A stretch of 64,000 nt of DNA, taken from NCBI GenBank assembly GCA_902800905.1, contig CADCGC010000001.1, positions 62,001 to 126,000 of the forward strand. The letters are read 5' to 3'. A program made the position numbers and the translations under genes. Numbering within the stretch: the first letter of the stretch is position 1; each line of letters opens with the position of its first letter. Under the pieces are notes generated by a model that was not told where the DNA came from, ran no database searches, and saw only the letters and a list, made by a program, of their open reading frames with translations. Below are positions 28,001 to 36,611 of this stretch, piece after piece. The DNA comes from an uncultured Erysipelotrichaceae bacterium. Lineage in GTDB: Bacteria > Bacillota_I > Bacilli_A > RFN20 > CAG-826.

Positions 28001-29864
28001 TATAGCCATAGATTTGTGATCCATCTTTTGCAGTAGCAGTAATACGAACTTCACCAACGGCAACAGCGGTTACTAATCCAGTAGATGTAACGGTAGCGAT
28101 ATTTTGATGGTTTGTTGACCATGTAATTTCTTTATTTGTAGCAGTTGCAGGAAGAACATTAACTGTTAATTGTAATTGCCCACCAACTTCTAATGTTGAT
28201 GAAGAACCAGTAACAGTAATTGTTTCAACAAGAACTGCGTTAACTGTGATATTTAATAATCCATAAACTGATGAATCATTATTTGATTCAACTTTGATTT
28301 TCCAAGTTCCTGTAGTTCCAAATAATGATGTAATGTCAGTAACAACATCGCTTGGATTTAATAAAGACATTGTTAAACCTTTAGAAGCAAAGTCGCTATA
28401 AGCAACACCATTTTCGTTTTCGCTTGGTCTATTATAAACTAAGTCAACTGTAATTCCGTTTGTGAAGTCGCTTAGTTTTTGAGCGGTGTTAAAAGTTAAA
28501 GTCGTGCTATTAACTGTGATTTCAGTAATTGCAAGTCTAAATCCAACTGTCAATTGAATTTCAACAGGGATAAAGTCTTTATAACTGACGATTAATGTAT
28601 ATGTTCCATCTTCTCCAAAGGCTTTTGAAGTATCGATAGAGACATTGCTACTATTTTTAATAACGTAAGAATAACCATCTTCTCCACCTTTAGATAATTG
28701 AACGTTTGTTCCACCGGTCTTATTTGCATAAACAGATAATCCGTTTGCAGTATCATAAATCTCATCTTGATAATAACTTGTTGCTTTACTATCAGTAGCA
28801 GTGAATCCGATGATTGATTCTTCTGGAGCTTCAATAGTCGCACCACTTTCACCATATAAATAAATACGATAAATAGCGATTGTTGAAGAGCTTGCACAAG
28901 TAAATGTTAAAGATGATGGAGCACTTTCAAATGTCCATTCTAATGTATCGGTGTAAGTGCTATTTAATTCAGTAATACCCGTACAATTCTTTGTAACACT
29001 CTTTGAAGAACTATTTAAGGAAAGAGATTTGCTTGGGTTTCTTGTTCCAGCAATAACTGTAACGCTATATGGTTCTATTTCATTAGCAAGTGTCAAAGTA
29101 AATGAAGCGGCGTTTTTACTTGAGCTTAATCCGATACCACCATATCTATTTTGATATGTGCAATTTGCAGTAACAGAACTAACGAGAGTTTTGGCTTCAC
29201 GTGTGCTTGTATCATCTGTGTCAAAAGAACGATCGGTTACATATTCTGCGTTAACATTAGTGTTGTTACTTGTATTGTCTTTGTTAGCAACTTTCCAAAA
29301 ATCAATAACACCAAGTAACCCAGCGCCTAATTCTTCACCTTCGTGAGCGTTAGGATTAACCACACAACTAAATTCAATTTGTAAGCTTGTGATAGTTACT
29401 GATTTTGATGCTTGAAAATAAACATGATATGGATCAGAGCCTAAATTATATTTATATCCAGAAACCATTGAGGTGGATCCACCCCAAGTCGCATTGTCAA
29501 AGGAAGTTTTAAATGTCAAAGAATTTTCAGCATCAAATGTCGCGGTGATGCTTTTAATTCCTCTAATGTGGTCTTTGTTGTTTATTGTTCCATTACTATT
29601 TAATGTAACGTGGCCACTAGTTGATCCAGAAACATTTGAGTATGTAAAAGTAACATTGTTATTAAGACCTGTTTTCATAACATGGTCACCATTAGAAGTT
29701 ACTTTGTTACCACTATTAAGATTAATGGAATATGGTTGAGTGTTATCACCGAATAATTTTGTTGTAGTTTGTCCGTGGATAATTCCAACAGCGAGAAGTA
29801 ATGAAAAAGCAATTGACACAATTGAATATCCAACTAATTTTCTTTTTTGGTTAGTAAGCGACAT
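25077..29864 (-). CDS. Giant secreted C11 (clostripain-family) protease with multiple Ig-like domains
   Basis: This 1595-residue protein has an N-terminal signal segment (about residues 11-31) without a lipobox. A long beta-rich region includes two carbohydrate-binding-like or discoidin-like stretches. At least four BIG2 domains follow, each with a T(N)KEVTWSS..IATV type core. From about residue 1165 comes a C11 peptidase: ILIYMCGSDLES, the histidine region LILWNHGGAMRGVCYDE, and the cysteine in IGYDACLMSVQDIA. VASEESEAGSGWDYD follows. It lacks an obvious C-terminal anchor. An AAGGAA site precedes the ATG, 50 nt after the oppF stop with no terminator, so co-transcription with opp is likely. 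Confidence 0.88.
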   Translation of the reverse strand: MSLTNQKRKLVGYSIVSIAFSLLLAVGIIHGQTTTKLFGDNTQPYSINLNSGNKVTSNGDHVMKTGLNNNVTFTYSNVSGSTSGHVTLNSNGTINNKDHIRGIKSITATFDAENSLTFKTSFDNATWGGSTSMVSGYKYNLGSDPYHVYFQASKSVTITSLQIEFSCVVNPNAHEGEELGAGLLGVIDFWKVANKDNTSNNTNVNAEYVTDRSFDTDDTSTREAKTLVSSVTANCTYQNRYGGIGLSSSKNAASFTLTLANEIEPYSVTVIAGTRNPSKSLSLNSSSKSVTKNCTGITELNSTYTDTLEWTFESAPSSLTFTCASSSTIAIYRIYLYGESGATIEAPEESIIGFTATDSKATSYYQDEIYDTANGLSVYANKTGGTNVQLSKGGEDGYSYVIKNSSNVSIDTSKAFGEDGTYTLIVSYKDFIPVEIQLTVGFRLAITEITVNSTTLTFNTAQKLSDFTNGITVDLVYNRPSENENGVAYSDFASKGLTMSLLNPSDVVTDITSLFGTTGTWKIKVESNNDSSVYGLLNITVNAVLVETITVTGSSSTLEVGGQLQLTVNVLPATATNKEITWSTNHQNIATVTSTGLVTAVAVGEVRITATAKDGSQIYGYIDLTVIASSVSNYEDVTMAGGTNSFAATINGNDGYKMGTSKATGSMTITVPEKATKLKFYAAGWNGTSCTVTLTSSPSITISNTSLSLTADSGIAGSGSTFTLNGEESDYLFELTLSNVTSQTTITLSGSARFVVWGAQAKHSIEAPVYPETITLTANSSSIGIGGTLQLTVNYSPNNTNVKNVSFVSSATNIATVSEDGLITGVAAGNATITATAEGENSTDVTATFNVSVTSIAVTGVSLNKTSISLQVNDTETLVPTIIPANATNKNVTWSTSDSTVATVSNGTVTAKKAGSATITVRTVDGNKAATCDVTVTAGSSIAVGELITSNSSLSDGDTVFIKTTTGTGVTGLGSGNAAVSTTEANWKAYVVVDATSSGFKLYDADAEQYIATPTSNTFAYSSNGGTCSVDESGHLMCNNRYLCANGTYYRFYSGIGSYTPFFVYMAGSSTPTDPTSIAVNPSTVSLARSGTKDLTVTYTPSGANQNKEVAWSSNNTSVATVDTNGRVTVKSTATIGATATITATLTNLSSISATCVVTVVEQQNDDQTILIYMCGSDLESDGQEKSSKASGYATSDISEILSVAGQPTGTGKVNVVIETGGAKCWKSTYGISANYLTRYHVSNKSLVQDSQETKADMALSATLQSFVTWGLQNYPADRVSLILWNHGGAMRGVCYDENYEHSGIGALTNDRVKTAIGNSFNTLGRSASDKLEWIGYDACLMSVQDIAEFNSQYFKYMVASEESEAGSGWDYDTWIDNAYAKDSTENILTAIVNGFISATNTLYSQNNWGASDQTLSWCDLSYMSAYKSAWETMSSTINSLISSYGKSNFQTLMKTVKSYGDTVYGYSDLQSIASDNDCTVNDVIQSLALEQVGSDYYDYGYYYYGIFDAKDFLNKIKNTSAFSSASSQINAAISAFGDLVKYSQKGSGAGNSNGLCCFFPLNNGTSYTCQKSTYYSTSMTNFTNWRSIVNSYGG

Positions 29865-29877
29865 ATTAACGATTCCT

Positions 29878-29893
29878 TTTATTTATAAATAAA
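29878..29893 (-). repeat. 16-bp perfect palindrome before the giant C11 gene
   Basis: TTTATTTATAAATAAA is a perfect palindrome that ends 13 nt before the ATG, just upstream of the ribosome site. It has no following T-run, so it is not a terminator. It could be an RNA hairpin in the oppF-C11 junction or a DNA-binding site. Confidence 0.4.
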
Positions 29894-29914
29894 TTACGCA
29901 CGATAATCATATTA

Positions 29915-31423
29915 TTAATTTTCTTTGTATTTCTCAAGTTCTTCTGAATTCGCTAAAACCCAGTGACCAGGAGTGATTTCAACAAGTTTTGGTGCTTCTT
30001 TGGAATAATCGTGTTCCTTAGAAGGAATATACAAATACCTTGTTCTTGTCTTTTCACTAAGAGGATCTGGTTTTGGAATCGCAGATAATAATGCATGAGT
30101 GTATGGGTGGAGTGGATGAGCAAAGAGTTCATCACTACTTGCAAGTTCAACAATCTCACCATAATACATAACTGCAATTCTATCACAGAAGTACTTAACG
30201 ACTGATAAGTCGTGAGCAATAAAGAGAATTGTCAATCCCATCTCTTCTTTCAAATCGTTAAGAAGATTAATGATTTGGGCTCTAATAGAGACGTCTAACG
30301 CAGAGATAGGTTCGTCACAAATCAGGAATTGTGGGTTCATGATAAGAGCACGAGCGATACCAATACGTTGTCTTTGACCACCAGAGAATTCATGAGGATA
30401 TCTTGAAGCATATTCTGGAAGTAAGCCAACTTTAATAAGAACATCTTTAACTTTTTGTGAGTTCTTGTATCTATTGTATTGTCCTTGAATATGAAGACCT
30501 TCTTGAATGATATCTTCAACAGTCATACGAGGATCGAGAGAATCGACAGGGTCTTGGAAGATCATTTGCATCTTGCTCATGACCTTCTTATTTACATGGC
30601 GATTATCATATTTGATTTGGGCAATTGCCTCGATTTGTTCCTTCTCAACTTGATCAATATGTTCTTGAATTGAGGCGCGTTCTTGCGCATATTTCGCTCT
30701 AATTTCATCGATTTTGGCTTGAGTGGCTTCATCTGGTTTTTGTTTTTTCGAAGCTTTGAATTCTTTTTGAAGTTCTTTGACTTTGTTGTTCAATTCTTCA
30801 AGTTTAACTCTTCTAACTTCAGCCTCGCTTGAATACTCACGATTGATTTCTTCAATCTTGTTAGTCTTCTCGTTTTCATCTTCGATGTTTTCTTCGTATT
30901 GTCTGATACGGTCCTTGTATTCAGTTTTAAGGTCCACCATTTCCTGCTCAATACGAGCGAGTTCGGCGTTGATAGCTTCAATTTGACTCATAAGACCAGT
31001 TGTGTCCATGAGCTTATTTACTTCATCAGTTTCTTCTCTTCTAAGATCACGAATCTTTTTACGACCTCTGATTTTAGTCCATTTGATTTCTTTTTCATTC
31101 CATCTGCTTCCAGCAGAAACGCGATGTCCTTCAAAATAAACTGAGCCAGACGTGATGTTATAAAGTCTAATTAAACTTCTACCAGTTGTCGTTTTACCAC
31201 ATCCAGATTCTCCAACAAGACCAAAACATTCACCTTTTTTGATATCAAATGAAACATCGTGAACCGCTTTGGTTTTAAAAGCGCTTCTACCATGTCCAAA
31301 TTTAAAGAATTGCTTTAAATGGCGAACAGAGAGTTCAATGTTTTGATCAACGAGTTCTTGACGGAAAGTTGGAGTTCTTTTCTTAAGTCGTGATTCAACA
31401 CGATAAACAATACTCTTAAGCAT
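29915..31423 (-). CDS. oppF: Oligopeptide ABC transporter ATPase OppF with coiled-coil insertion
   Basis: One of the two ATPases that power peptide import. Walker A GESGCGKTT is at 71-79, Q-loop Q290, signature SGGQRQR at 347-353, Walker B FLICDEP at 366-372 and H-loop H404. The C-terminal HPYTHALLSAIP segment is typical of Opp/Dpp ATPases. Normal OppF has about 310-330 residues; this one has 502. The excess is a charged, heptad-like stretch of about 165 residues (roughly 110-275) between Walker A and the Q-loop, predicted coiled coil. Its ATG overlaps the oppD stop behind AAAGGAGGAG (29915 is the stop side). Confidence 0.95.
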   Translation of the reverse strand: MLKSIVYRVESRLKKRTPTFRQELVDQNIELSVRHLKQFFKFGHGRSAFKTKAVHDVSFDIKKGECFGLVGESGCGKTTTGRSLIRLYNITSGSVYFEGHRVSAGSRWNEKEIKWTKIRGRKKIRDLRREETDEVNKLMDTTGLMSQIEAINAELARIEQEMVDLKTEYKDRIRQYEENIEDENEKTNKIEEINREYSSEAEVRRVKLEELNNKVKELQKEFKASKKQKPDEATQAKIDEIRAKYAQERASIQEHIDQVEKEQIEAIAQIKYDNRHVNKKVMSKMQMIFQDPVDSLDPRMTVEDIIQEGLHIQGQYNRYKNSQKVKDVLIKVGLLPEYASRYPHEFSGGQRQRIGIARALIMNPQFLICDEPISALDVSIRAQIINLLNDLKEEMGLTILFIAHDLSVVKYFCDRIAVMYYGEIVELASSDELFAHPLHPYTHALLSAIPKPDPLSEKTRTRYLYIPSKEHDYSKEAPKLVEITPGHWVLANSEELEKYKEN

Positions 31424-33204
31424 TATTTAGCTCCTCCTTTCGCTGCTTTTAAGGAATTCTCAATACGAGTCTTAACAATCTTTGGCATTTCCACTTTTGG
31501 AGCACGTGGATCAAGTAACCATGTTGCTGCATAGTGAGTGTCACTAATCTTAAATAGAGGTGGCTCTTTCTTAAAGTCAATTGCCATCGCATATTTACTA
31601 CGTAACGCGAATGCATCACCAACAGGTGGATAAATCATGTTTGGTGGAGTACCTGGAATGGCTTCAAGTTTTTCTTTACTGTTGATATCTGGAATAGAAG
31701 ATAATAAGGCCCAGGTGTATGGATGTCTTGGGTCATAGAAGATATCATCTTCAGTACCATATTCAACAATTTTACCTGCATACATAACTGCGACACGGTC
31801 CGCCATATTGGCGACAACACCTAAGTCGTGAGTAATGAAGATACAGGAAATATTTCTTTCTCTCTTTAATCTATTGATTAATTCAAGAATTTGAGCTTGG
31901 ATTGTAACGTCTAACGCGGTGGTTGGTTCGTCACAAATAAGAATGTCTGGGTCTGCAGTTAAAGCAATCGCAATAACAATACGTTGACGCATACCACCAG
32001 AGAATTCGAATGGATATTGATTGTATCTCTTTTCAGGATTAGAGATACCAACTTCTTCCATAATTTTAAGTGCTCTAGCCTTCGCCTCCGCTTTTGTAAT
32101 TTTAATTGAAGAAACATACTTGCTTTTTTCTTCTTTGAGAAGTTTATTACATTCTTCCGGATTATTAGCGTGTTCCGCTTTAATCTTTTCGCATTTAGCA
32201 AGATATTCTTCTTTTAGCTGCTTAGCGTATTCTTTAACTTCCGCTTTCGCTTCCTTACTACGAGCGGTAAATGCTGCTTGCTTTTCTTTAATAATTGGCT
32301 GATATTTCTTTCTTAAGGCGTGAGCAGATTCAGTTACACTATTATTTACTTCTTCAATTAAAGCGTCGTATTTCTTGATAACTTCTTCTTTCTTTTCGCC
32401 CATATGTTTTCTGATATCCTTTATTTCTAAAGCGATAGCAGCTCTATCTTGAATGTTCTTCTCTTTGAGTTCGGCTAATCTAACATTAAGTTTTTCGGTT
32501 AGTTCGGCTTTTTTAGAATTCAATTCAGCAACTTTTGGATCTTCAGGAGCTAATGTTTTAATCTCATTATCAATGACTTTAATTTGGTCTTTATAGGAGT
32601 CTTTAGCTTCTAAAACTAATCCGTTATATTCCAAAGATAAAGTATAAAGTTTTCCGCTTCTAACCATTGCTGGTTCATCTTTAACTTTTTGGATTTCTTT
32701 CTTTTTTTCAGACTTCAAAAATCTAATTCTTTCTTTTCTCATTGCCACTGCAGTTTTATATTCAGTGACTGTATTCTTGTAGGCAACGAGCTCTTTTGCC
32801 ACTAAATCATCATATTTCTTCTTTAATCTCGAAGAATTGATGAGCATAGCTTCAGTGATTTGTTTACCAATTCTAACAATTGGGTTTAAAGAGGAAAGAG
32901 GATCTTGGAAAATCATTCCAATCTTGTGACCTCTAATACGGTGGAATTCATCTTCAGATACTTTGGTGAGGTCTTCACCTTCGTACATAATTGATCCACC
33001 CATAATACGTCCGTTAGCGGCTAAAATGCCCATAATGGTTTTGCTAGTAACAGACTTACCACTACCAGATTCACCAACGATACAGAGTGTTTCACCTTTA
33101 TACAAATCGAATGAAACACCTCTAACAGCTTGAACATAACCGTGGTCTGTGGAGAAGTTAATCTTCAAATCTTTAACGGATAAAACAATTTCTTTTTCTT
33201 CCAT
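31423..33204 (-). CDS. oppD: Oligopeptide ABC transporter ATPase OppD with coiled-coil insertion
   Basis: The partner ATPase of OppF. Walker A GESGSGKS is at 44-51, Q-loop MIFQDPLSSLNP with Q100, signature SGGMRQR at 402-408, Walker B ILICDEP at 421-427, and HDLGVVANMAD. A HPYTWALLSSIP segment lies near the C-terminus. At 593 residues it is about 250 longer than usual OppD. The extra Lys/Glu-rich helical stretch (about 125-370) lies between the Q-loop and the signature, a different place from the OppF insertion. One-base overlap (TAATG) with oppF indicates coupling. Confidence 0.95.
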   Translation of the reverse strand: MEEKEIVLSVKDLKINFSTDHGYVQAVRGVSFDLYKGETLCIVGESGSGKSVTSKTIMGILAANGRIMGGSIMYEGEDLTKVSEDEFHRIRGHKIGMIFQDPLSSLNPIVRIGKQITEAMLINSSRLKKKYDDLVAKELVAYKNTVTEYKTAVAMRKERIRFLKSEKKKEIQKVKDEPAMVRSGKLYTLSLEYNGLVLEAKDSYKDQIKVIDNEIKTLAPEDPKVAELNSKKAELTEKLNVRLAELKEKNIQDRAAIALEIKDIRKHMGEKKEEVIKKYDALIEEVNNSVTESAHALRKKYQPIIKEKQAAFTARSKEAKAEVKEYAKQLKEEYLAKCEKIKAEHANNPEECNKLLKEEKSKYVSSIKITKAEAKARALKIMEEVGISNPEKRYNQYPFEFSGGMRQRIVIAIALTADPDILICDEPTTALDVTIQAQILELINRLKRERNISCIFITHDLGVVANMADRVAVMYAGKIVEYGTEDDIFYDPRHPYTWALLSSIPDINSKEKLEAIPGTPPNMIYPPVGDAFALRSKYAMAIDFKKEPPLFKISDTHYAATWLLDPRAPKVEMPKIVKTRIENSLKAAKGGAK

Positions 33205-35387
33205 TATTCTTCTTCTCCTTTCAAACTTGGGTTAATCGCGTCACGTAATCCATTACCAAATAAGTTAAATGAAATCATGACTAAAGCAATAACTGCCGAT
33301 GGGAATAATAATTGATATGGGTGGTTAGTTAATTGACTTTGGTTACTTGATAAAATAACACCCAAAGAGCTCAAACTCTTGAAGCCTAATCCTAAATAAG
33401 AAATGGTAGCTTCAGAGAAGATAACACTTGGAATCATTAAAACCGCACCAGTAATAATCGTTCCCATTGCGTTAGGTAAAATGTGTTTTGTAATAAGTCG
33501 AGCGTCGCTCGCTCCTAATGTTCTAGAAGCTAAGACATATTCACGACCTCTAAATCTATAGAACTGAGTTCTAGTTGTACTTGCAGTTCCAATCCATCCA
33601 GTAAGACATAACGCAAGAGCGAATGTACCAAAATCACTCTTACCCGTCTTTAAGATAACGAGGGTCATAACGACAATCCATGGAACACCACTAAGAATAT
33701 CGGTAAGACGTTCCATGACTAAGTCAACTGCGCCACCGAAGTAGCCAGAAATAGAACCCCATAATAAGCCGAATAAGAAACAGACAACAAAGGTAAAAAC
33801 ACCTAATAATAATGAGTTTCTTAAGCCTTCAAAGACATATTTGAACATATCTTTGCCAGCGGAATCAGTACCAAATAAGTATTTAGGCATTGATGTCGCG
33901 TATGGATCAAGATAACGGTAATACATAACAGTGCCTTTAACAGAGAAGATGTCATGTCCGCCAACGTTACCTTCATATTTAACTTTTGCTGGATCAAGGA
34001 CATCATCAATGATTGGGCACATACTTTCGCCTAATTGAGTCTTTTCAAATTCAAAGATGACCGCATGTCCATCTTCATCAAATTCGTAATCAAGATTAAT
34101 CCAACGTTTACGGCTATAGTACTCAAGGTCACTACTAGAAATATCAATTTCACGTGGACCTAATGTAGCTAAATAAGAGTCATATGTAAATGAAGCATAT
34201 TCTGCTTTTGCTAAATAAATCTTCTTTGGATTAACGATTGCACTATCGATTTGCCAGAAGCCCATATTAATGACATTTTTTGCGCCTAAACCGACAGAGT
34301 CAGTTCTAACAATCATTTCCATCGCATCATTAAACGAGATGCCATTAATCTCTGTTCCATATTCAGTAACAACTTTATCCGCTGAGAAATAAGACTTAGC
34401 AATTTCATCATCTGTAGTAATGTTAAAGTTTAGATTTTTAATCAAAGAACAAACGTGTTGCTCTGGAGTAGTTCCATCAGCACCTTTAACGACAATACGG
34501 AAATAGAAGGAATTAAACGATGTCTTTTCGACTCCTGCATCCTTAATTCTTTGGTTAACGTTAATAGCGGCTTCTCCACCATCACTACCAATATCGTGTG
34601 TAGTGGCCAAATCAACCAAAGGAACAGAATATTCTTTTTCAATTGGTCGATCATCTTCATCAAGTTCAGAAGCAATATAAACAAAATCAATACCTGCAAG
34701 TCCTAATGTGAAGTTTTGAGGAATTGTTTGGTCTTCACCTTCAGCAGCTTTTAATTGTTCTTCACTAACCACAGTAAATTTATCGATTGATAAGTCCATT
34801 GTTGCAAGATCATATTCAAAACGATATTCATTTGGATATGATTTACTTGCTGGGTTACGGCTATTTAAATAAGCAAGTTCAGCGCCATAACCACCGTAAT
34901 AACCAAATTGGACATAACCACCAACACCAAATTCGGTTGCTTCGTTGGTGTAGAATTCACCTTCAGGAACTAAATCTTTAATTCCACCAGGTAAATATAA
35001 GTCTGGGTCAGGCATATTTCCGTTATTCTTATCAACTGGAATATGTGTGACTTTAATAGTGCCATCCCAGAAACCACCATTATCAAATAATTTTGGCTCT
35101 AAGTTTTTAAGGGCACTATTAGCAGCAGTGCTGACATCATTTGGGTCAAAAATTGGCACAAAGACAGCTAAAAGCACTAAGAAACCTAATATGTAGGCCG
35201 CAACAACACTACTCTTGTTCTTGGAGAAACGTTTCAAAGAGTCTTTCCAGAATGTGGTAGGTTTGGTTTGGAATCTTTGCTCATGAATTGTACTATCCGC
35301 TTGTTGAAGAACAAAGTCTTCCTTTTTAATCTCTGGGTCGTTAGCCACTTCAGGGAGATCAACTAATTCAAAATCGTCCTTAGCCAT
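33204..35387 (-). CDS. oppC: Oligopeptide ABC transporter permease OppC with large extracellular insertion
   Basis: The preferred start is the ATG at 35385-35387 (727 residues, MAKDDFELVDLPEV), behind GGGAG and overlapping the oppB stop; 35465 lies deep within oppB. TM1 (about 60-82) is followed by roughly 410 residues before the normal OppC core resumes at FGTDSAGKDMF (near 502). The core includes the permease loop LGASDARLITKHILPNAMG and the final DAINPSL. The insertion should face outside. It has Tyr/Asp-rich beta-like sequence and no recognised domain. Usual OppC has about 300 residues. Confidence 0.93.
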   Translation of the reverse strand: MAKDDFELVDLPEVANDPEIKKEDFVLQQADSTIHEQRFQTKPTTFWKDSLKRFSKNKSSVVAAYILGFLVLLAVFVPIFDPNDVSTAANSALKNLEPKLFDNGGFWDGTIKVTHIPVDKNNGNMPDPDLYLPGGIKDLVPEGEFYTNEATEFGVGGYVQFGYYGGYGAELAYLNSRNPASKSYPNEYRFEYDLATMDLSIDKFTVVSEEQLKAAEGEDQTIPQNFTLGLAGIDFVYIASELDEDDRPIEKEYSVPLVDLATTHDIGSDGGEAAINVNQRIKDAGVEKTSFNSFYFRIVVKGADGTTPEQHVCSLIKNLNFNITTDDEIAKSYFSADKVVTEYGTEINGISFNDAMEMIVRTDSVGLGAKNVINMGFWQIDSAIVNPKKIYLAKAEYASFTYDSYLATLGPREIDISSSDLEYYSRKRWINLDYEFDEDGHAVIFEFEKTQLGESMCPIIDDVLDPAKVKYEGNVGGHDIFSVKGTVMYYRYLDPYATSMPKYLFGTDSAGKDMFKYVFEGLRNSLLLGVFTFVVCFLFGLLWGSISGYFGGAVDLVMERLTDILSGVPWIVVMTLVILKTGKSDFGTFALALCLTGWIGTASTTRTQFYRFRGREYVLASRTLGASDARLITKHILPNAMGTIITGAVLMIPSVIFSEATISYLGLGFKSLSSLGVILSSNQSQLTNHPYQLLFPSAVIALVMISFNLFGNGLRDAINPSLKGEEE

Positions 35388-36423
35388 TGTTCTTTTCTCC
35401 CATTCTGATACGTGGATCGATAAAACCATAAGACAAGTCGAGGATAACACCTGCAAGTAATCCAACGGTTGTAAAGATTGCCATATCGACCATTAAAACA
35501 CTGTAGTCCTTCTCGTTGATTGCGCGGATATACAAATCACCGATACCAGGAATACCATATAACTTTTCAAGAATCATAGAACCACCAAAGATTCCAATGA
35601 ATTCCGCTAAAATACTAGGCAAAATTGGAACGAACGCATTCTTTAAAGCGTGTCGTGTAATTGCTTGGTTTTTGGTTAAGCCTTTGGTTCTAGCTAATAA
35701 AAGATATTCACTAGACATAACTTCGCAAAGTTCTGCTCTAACAAATCTTGTATAGCCACAAACGCTACCAAATGACAAGGAAATGACAGGAATAATAAAT
35801 GCTAAAACTTTTGTCTGAAGTGAATCAGAAGGCATCGGCCACATAGATGGTAGCAGATGGTTGTGATAGCAAAGGAGATACATTAGGAAAGAAATAACAA
35901 CGAATGATGGAATAGAAATGAAAATCATAACGATGGTAGAAATAAAATGGTCAATCCATGTATTTTTCTTTAAACCAGCTAAGATACCAAGACCAATTCC
36001 AAGAGGAACGCTGACAATAACAGAGATGATATTGAGGATCATAGATGTTGGTAATCTACGTATAATAATTTCGGTTGCAAGTGAACCTGGTTCGATTGAG
36101 GTTGATTCACCCCAGTCCCATTTTGTAAAAATATTACCTAGCCAATTGAAGTATTGTTCAAGAATTGGACGAGCGTAATAATATTCGTTCACCCCATCGA
36201 TTGAAAATTTCTCCAATAGTTCTCCATATCCTTCTTGAGGAGTATCAAAAACAACGACATATCCTAACTCTAGTTGAGTGAGATAGTAACCATGTCGAAT
36301 ATTCTCTTTTCCTCCGAATGATCCAGAGATTCCTAATGATTTGACTAAGATAAATGTTAAAGACAAAATGATAAATGCAGTAATTAGTGCAAGAATAATT
36401 CTTTTGATTGAATACTTTAACAT
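35380..36423 (-). CDS. oppB: Oligopeptide ABC transporter permease OppB
   Basis: This 347-residue permease has about six membrane segments. TM1 (about residues 8-28) is followed by a moderately enlarged extracellular loop (about 35-110). The typical core includes WDWGESTSIEPG, ARTKGLTKNQAITRHALKNA (the ATPase-contact loop) and LEKLYGIPGIGDLYIRAI. With OppC it forms the peptide channel. A good promoter and a ribosome site (GGAAAGGAAG) lie upstream. It is the first gene of the transporter unit. Confidence 0.95.
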   Translation of the reverse strand: MLKYSIKRIILALITAFIILSLTFILVKSLGISGSFGGKENIRHGYYLTQLELGYVVVFDTPQEGYGELLEKFSIDGVNEYYYARPILEQYFNWLGNIFTKWDWGESTSIEPGSLATEIIIRRLPTSMILNIISVIVSVPLGIGLGILAGLKKNTWIDHFISTIVMIFISIPSFVVISFLMYLLCYHNHLLPSMWPMPSDSLQTKVLAFIIPVISLSFGSVCGYTRFVRAELCEVMSSEYLLLARTKGLTKNQAITRHALKNAFVPILPSILAEFIGIFGGSMILEKLYGIPGIGDLYIRAINEKDYSVLMVDMAIFTTVGLLAGVILDLSYGFIDPRIRMGEKNNG

Positions 36424-36440
36424 TAATCTTCTTCCTTTCC

Positions 36441-36457
36441 TTGCTTATATAAAGCAA
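36441..36457 (-). promoter_or_regulatory. Hairpin in the oppB 5' untranslated region
   Basis: TTGCTT and AAGCAA pair around a 5-nt loop; the hairpin ends 17 nt before the oppB ATG, just in front of the ribosome site. It lacks a T-tract. Confidence 0.45.
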
Positions 36458-36468
36458 ATTGTTTGTTT

Positions 36469-36497
36469 ATTATATTACAGTGTATTAATATAAGCAA
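36469..36497 (-). promoter_or_regulatory. Promoter of the oppBCDF unit
   Basis: A -10 TATAAT (36469-36474) and a -35 TTGCTT (36492-36497) are spaced by exactly 17 nt. It lies between the terminator of the oppA unit and oppB. Confidence 0.7.
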
Positions 36498-36563
36498 GAT
36501 TTCAATTATTTGATAATTGATTTCCCCTTATTTTATCGTGATGATTAAATGGTGTTTGTAGTA

Positions 36564-36591
36564 TAAAAAAGACACATCCGAAGATGTGCCT
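36564..36591 (-). terminator. Terminator of the S8 protease - oppA - lipoprotein unit
   Basis: GGCACATC and GATGTGTC pair around a TTCG tetraloop and are followed by TTTTTT on the minus strand: a textbook intrinsic terminator, 20 nt after the lipoprotein stop. Confidence 0.9.
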
Positions 36592-36611
36592 AATTTAGTT
36601 GATTTTCAACT

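Noticed and set aside
29865-29914. Terminator between oppF and the giant C11 gene
   Set aside because: The palindrome at 29878-29893 is purely A/T and has no T-run after it on the minus strand.
35388-35465. OppC start at 35465
   Set aside because: It lies deep in oppB; the ATG at 35387 has a ribosome site and overlaps the oppB stop as is usual in this operon.
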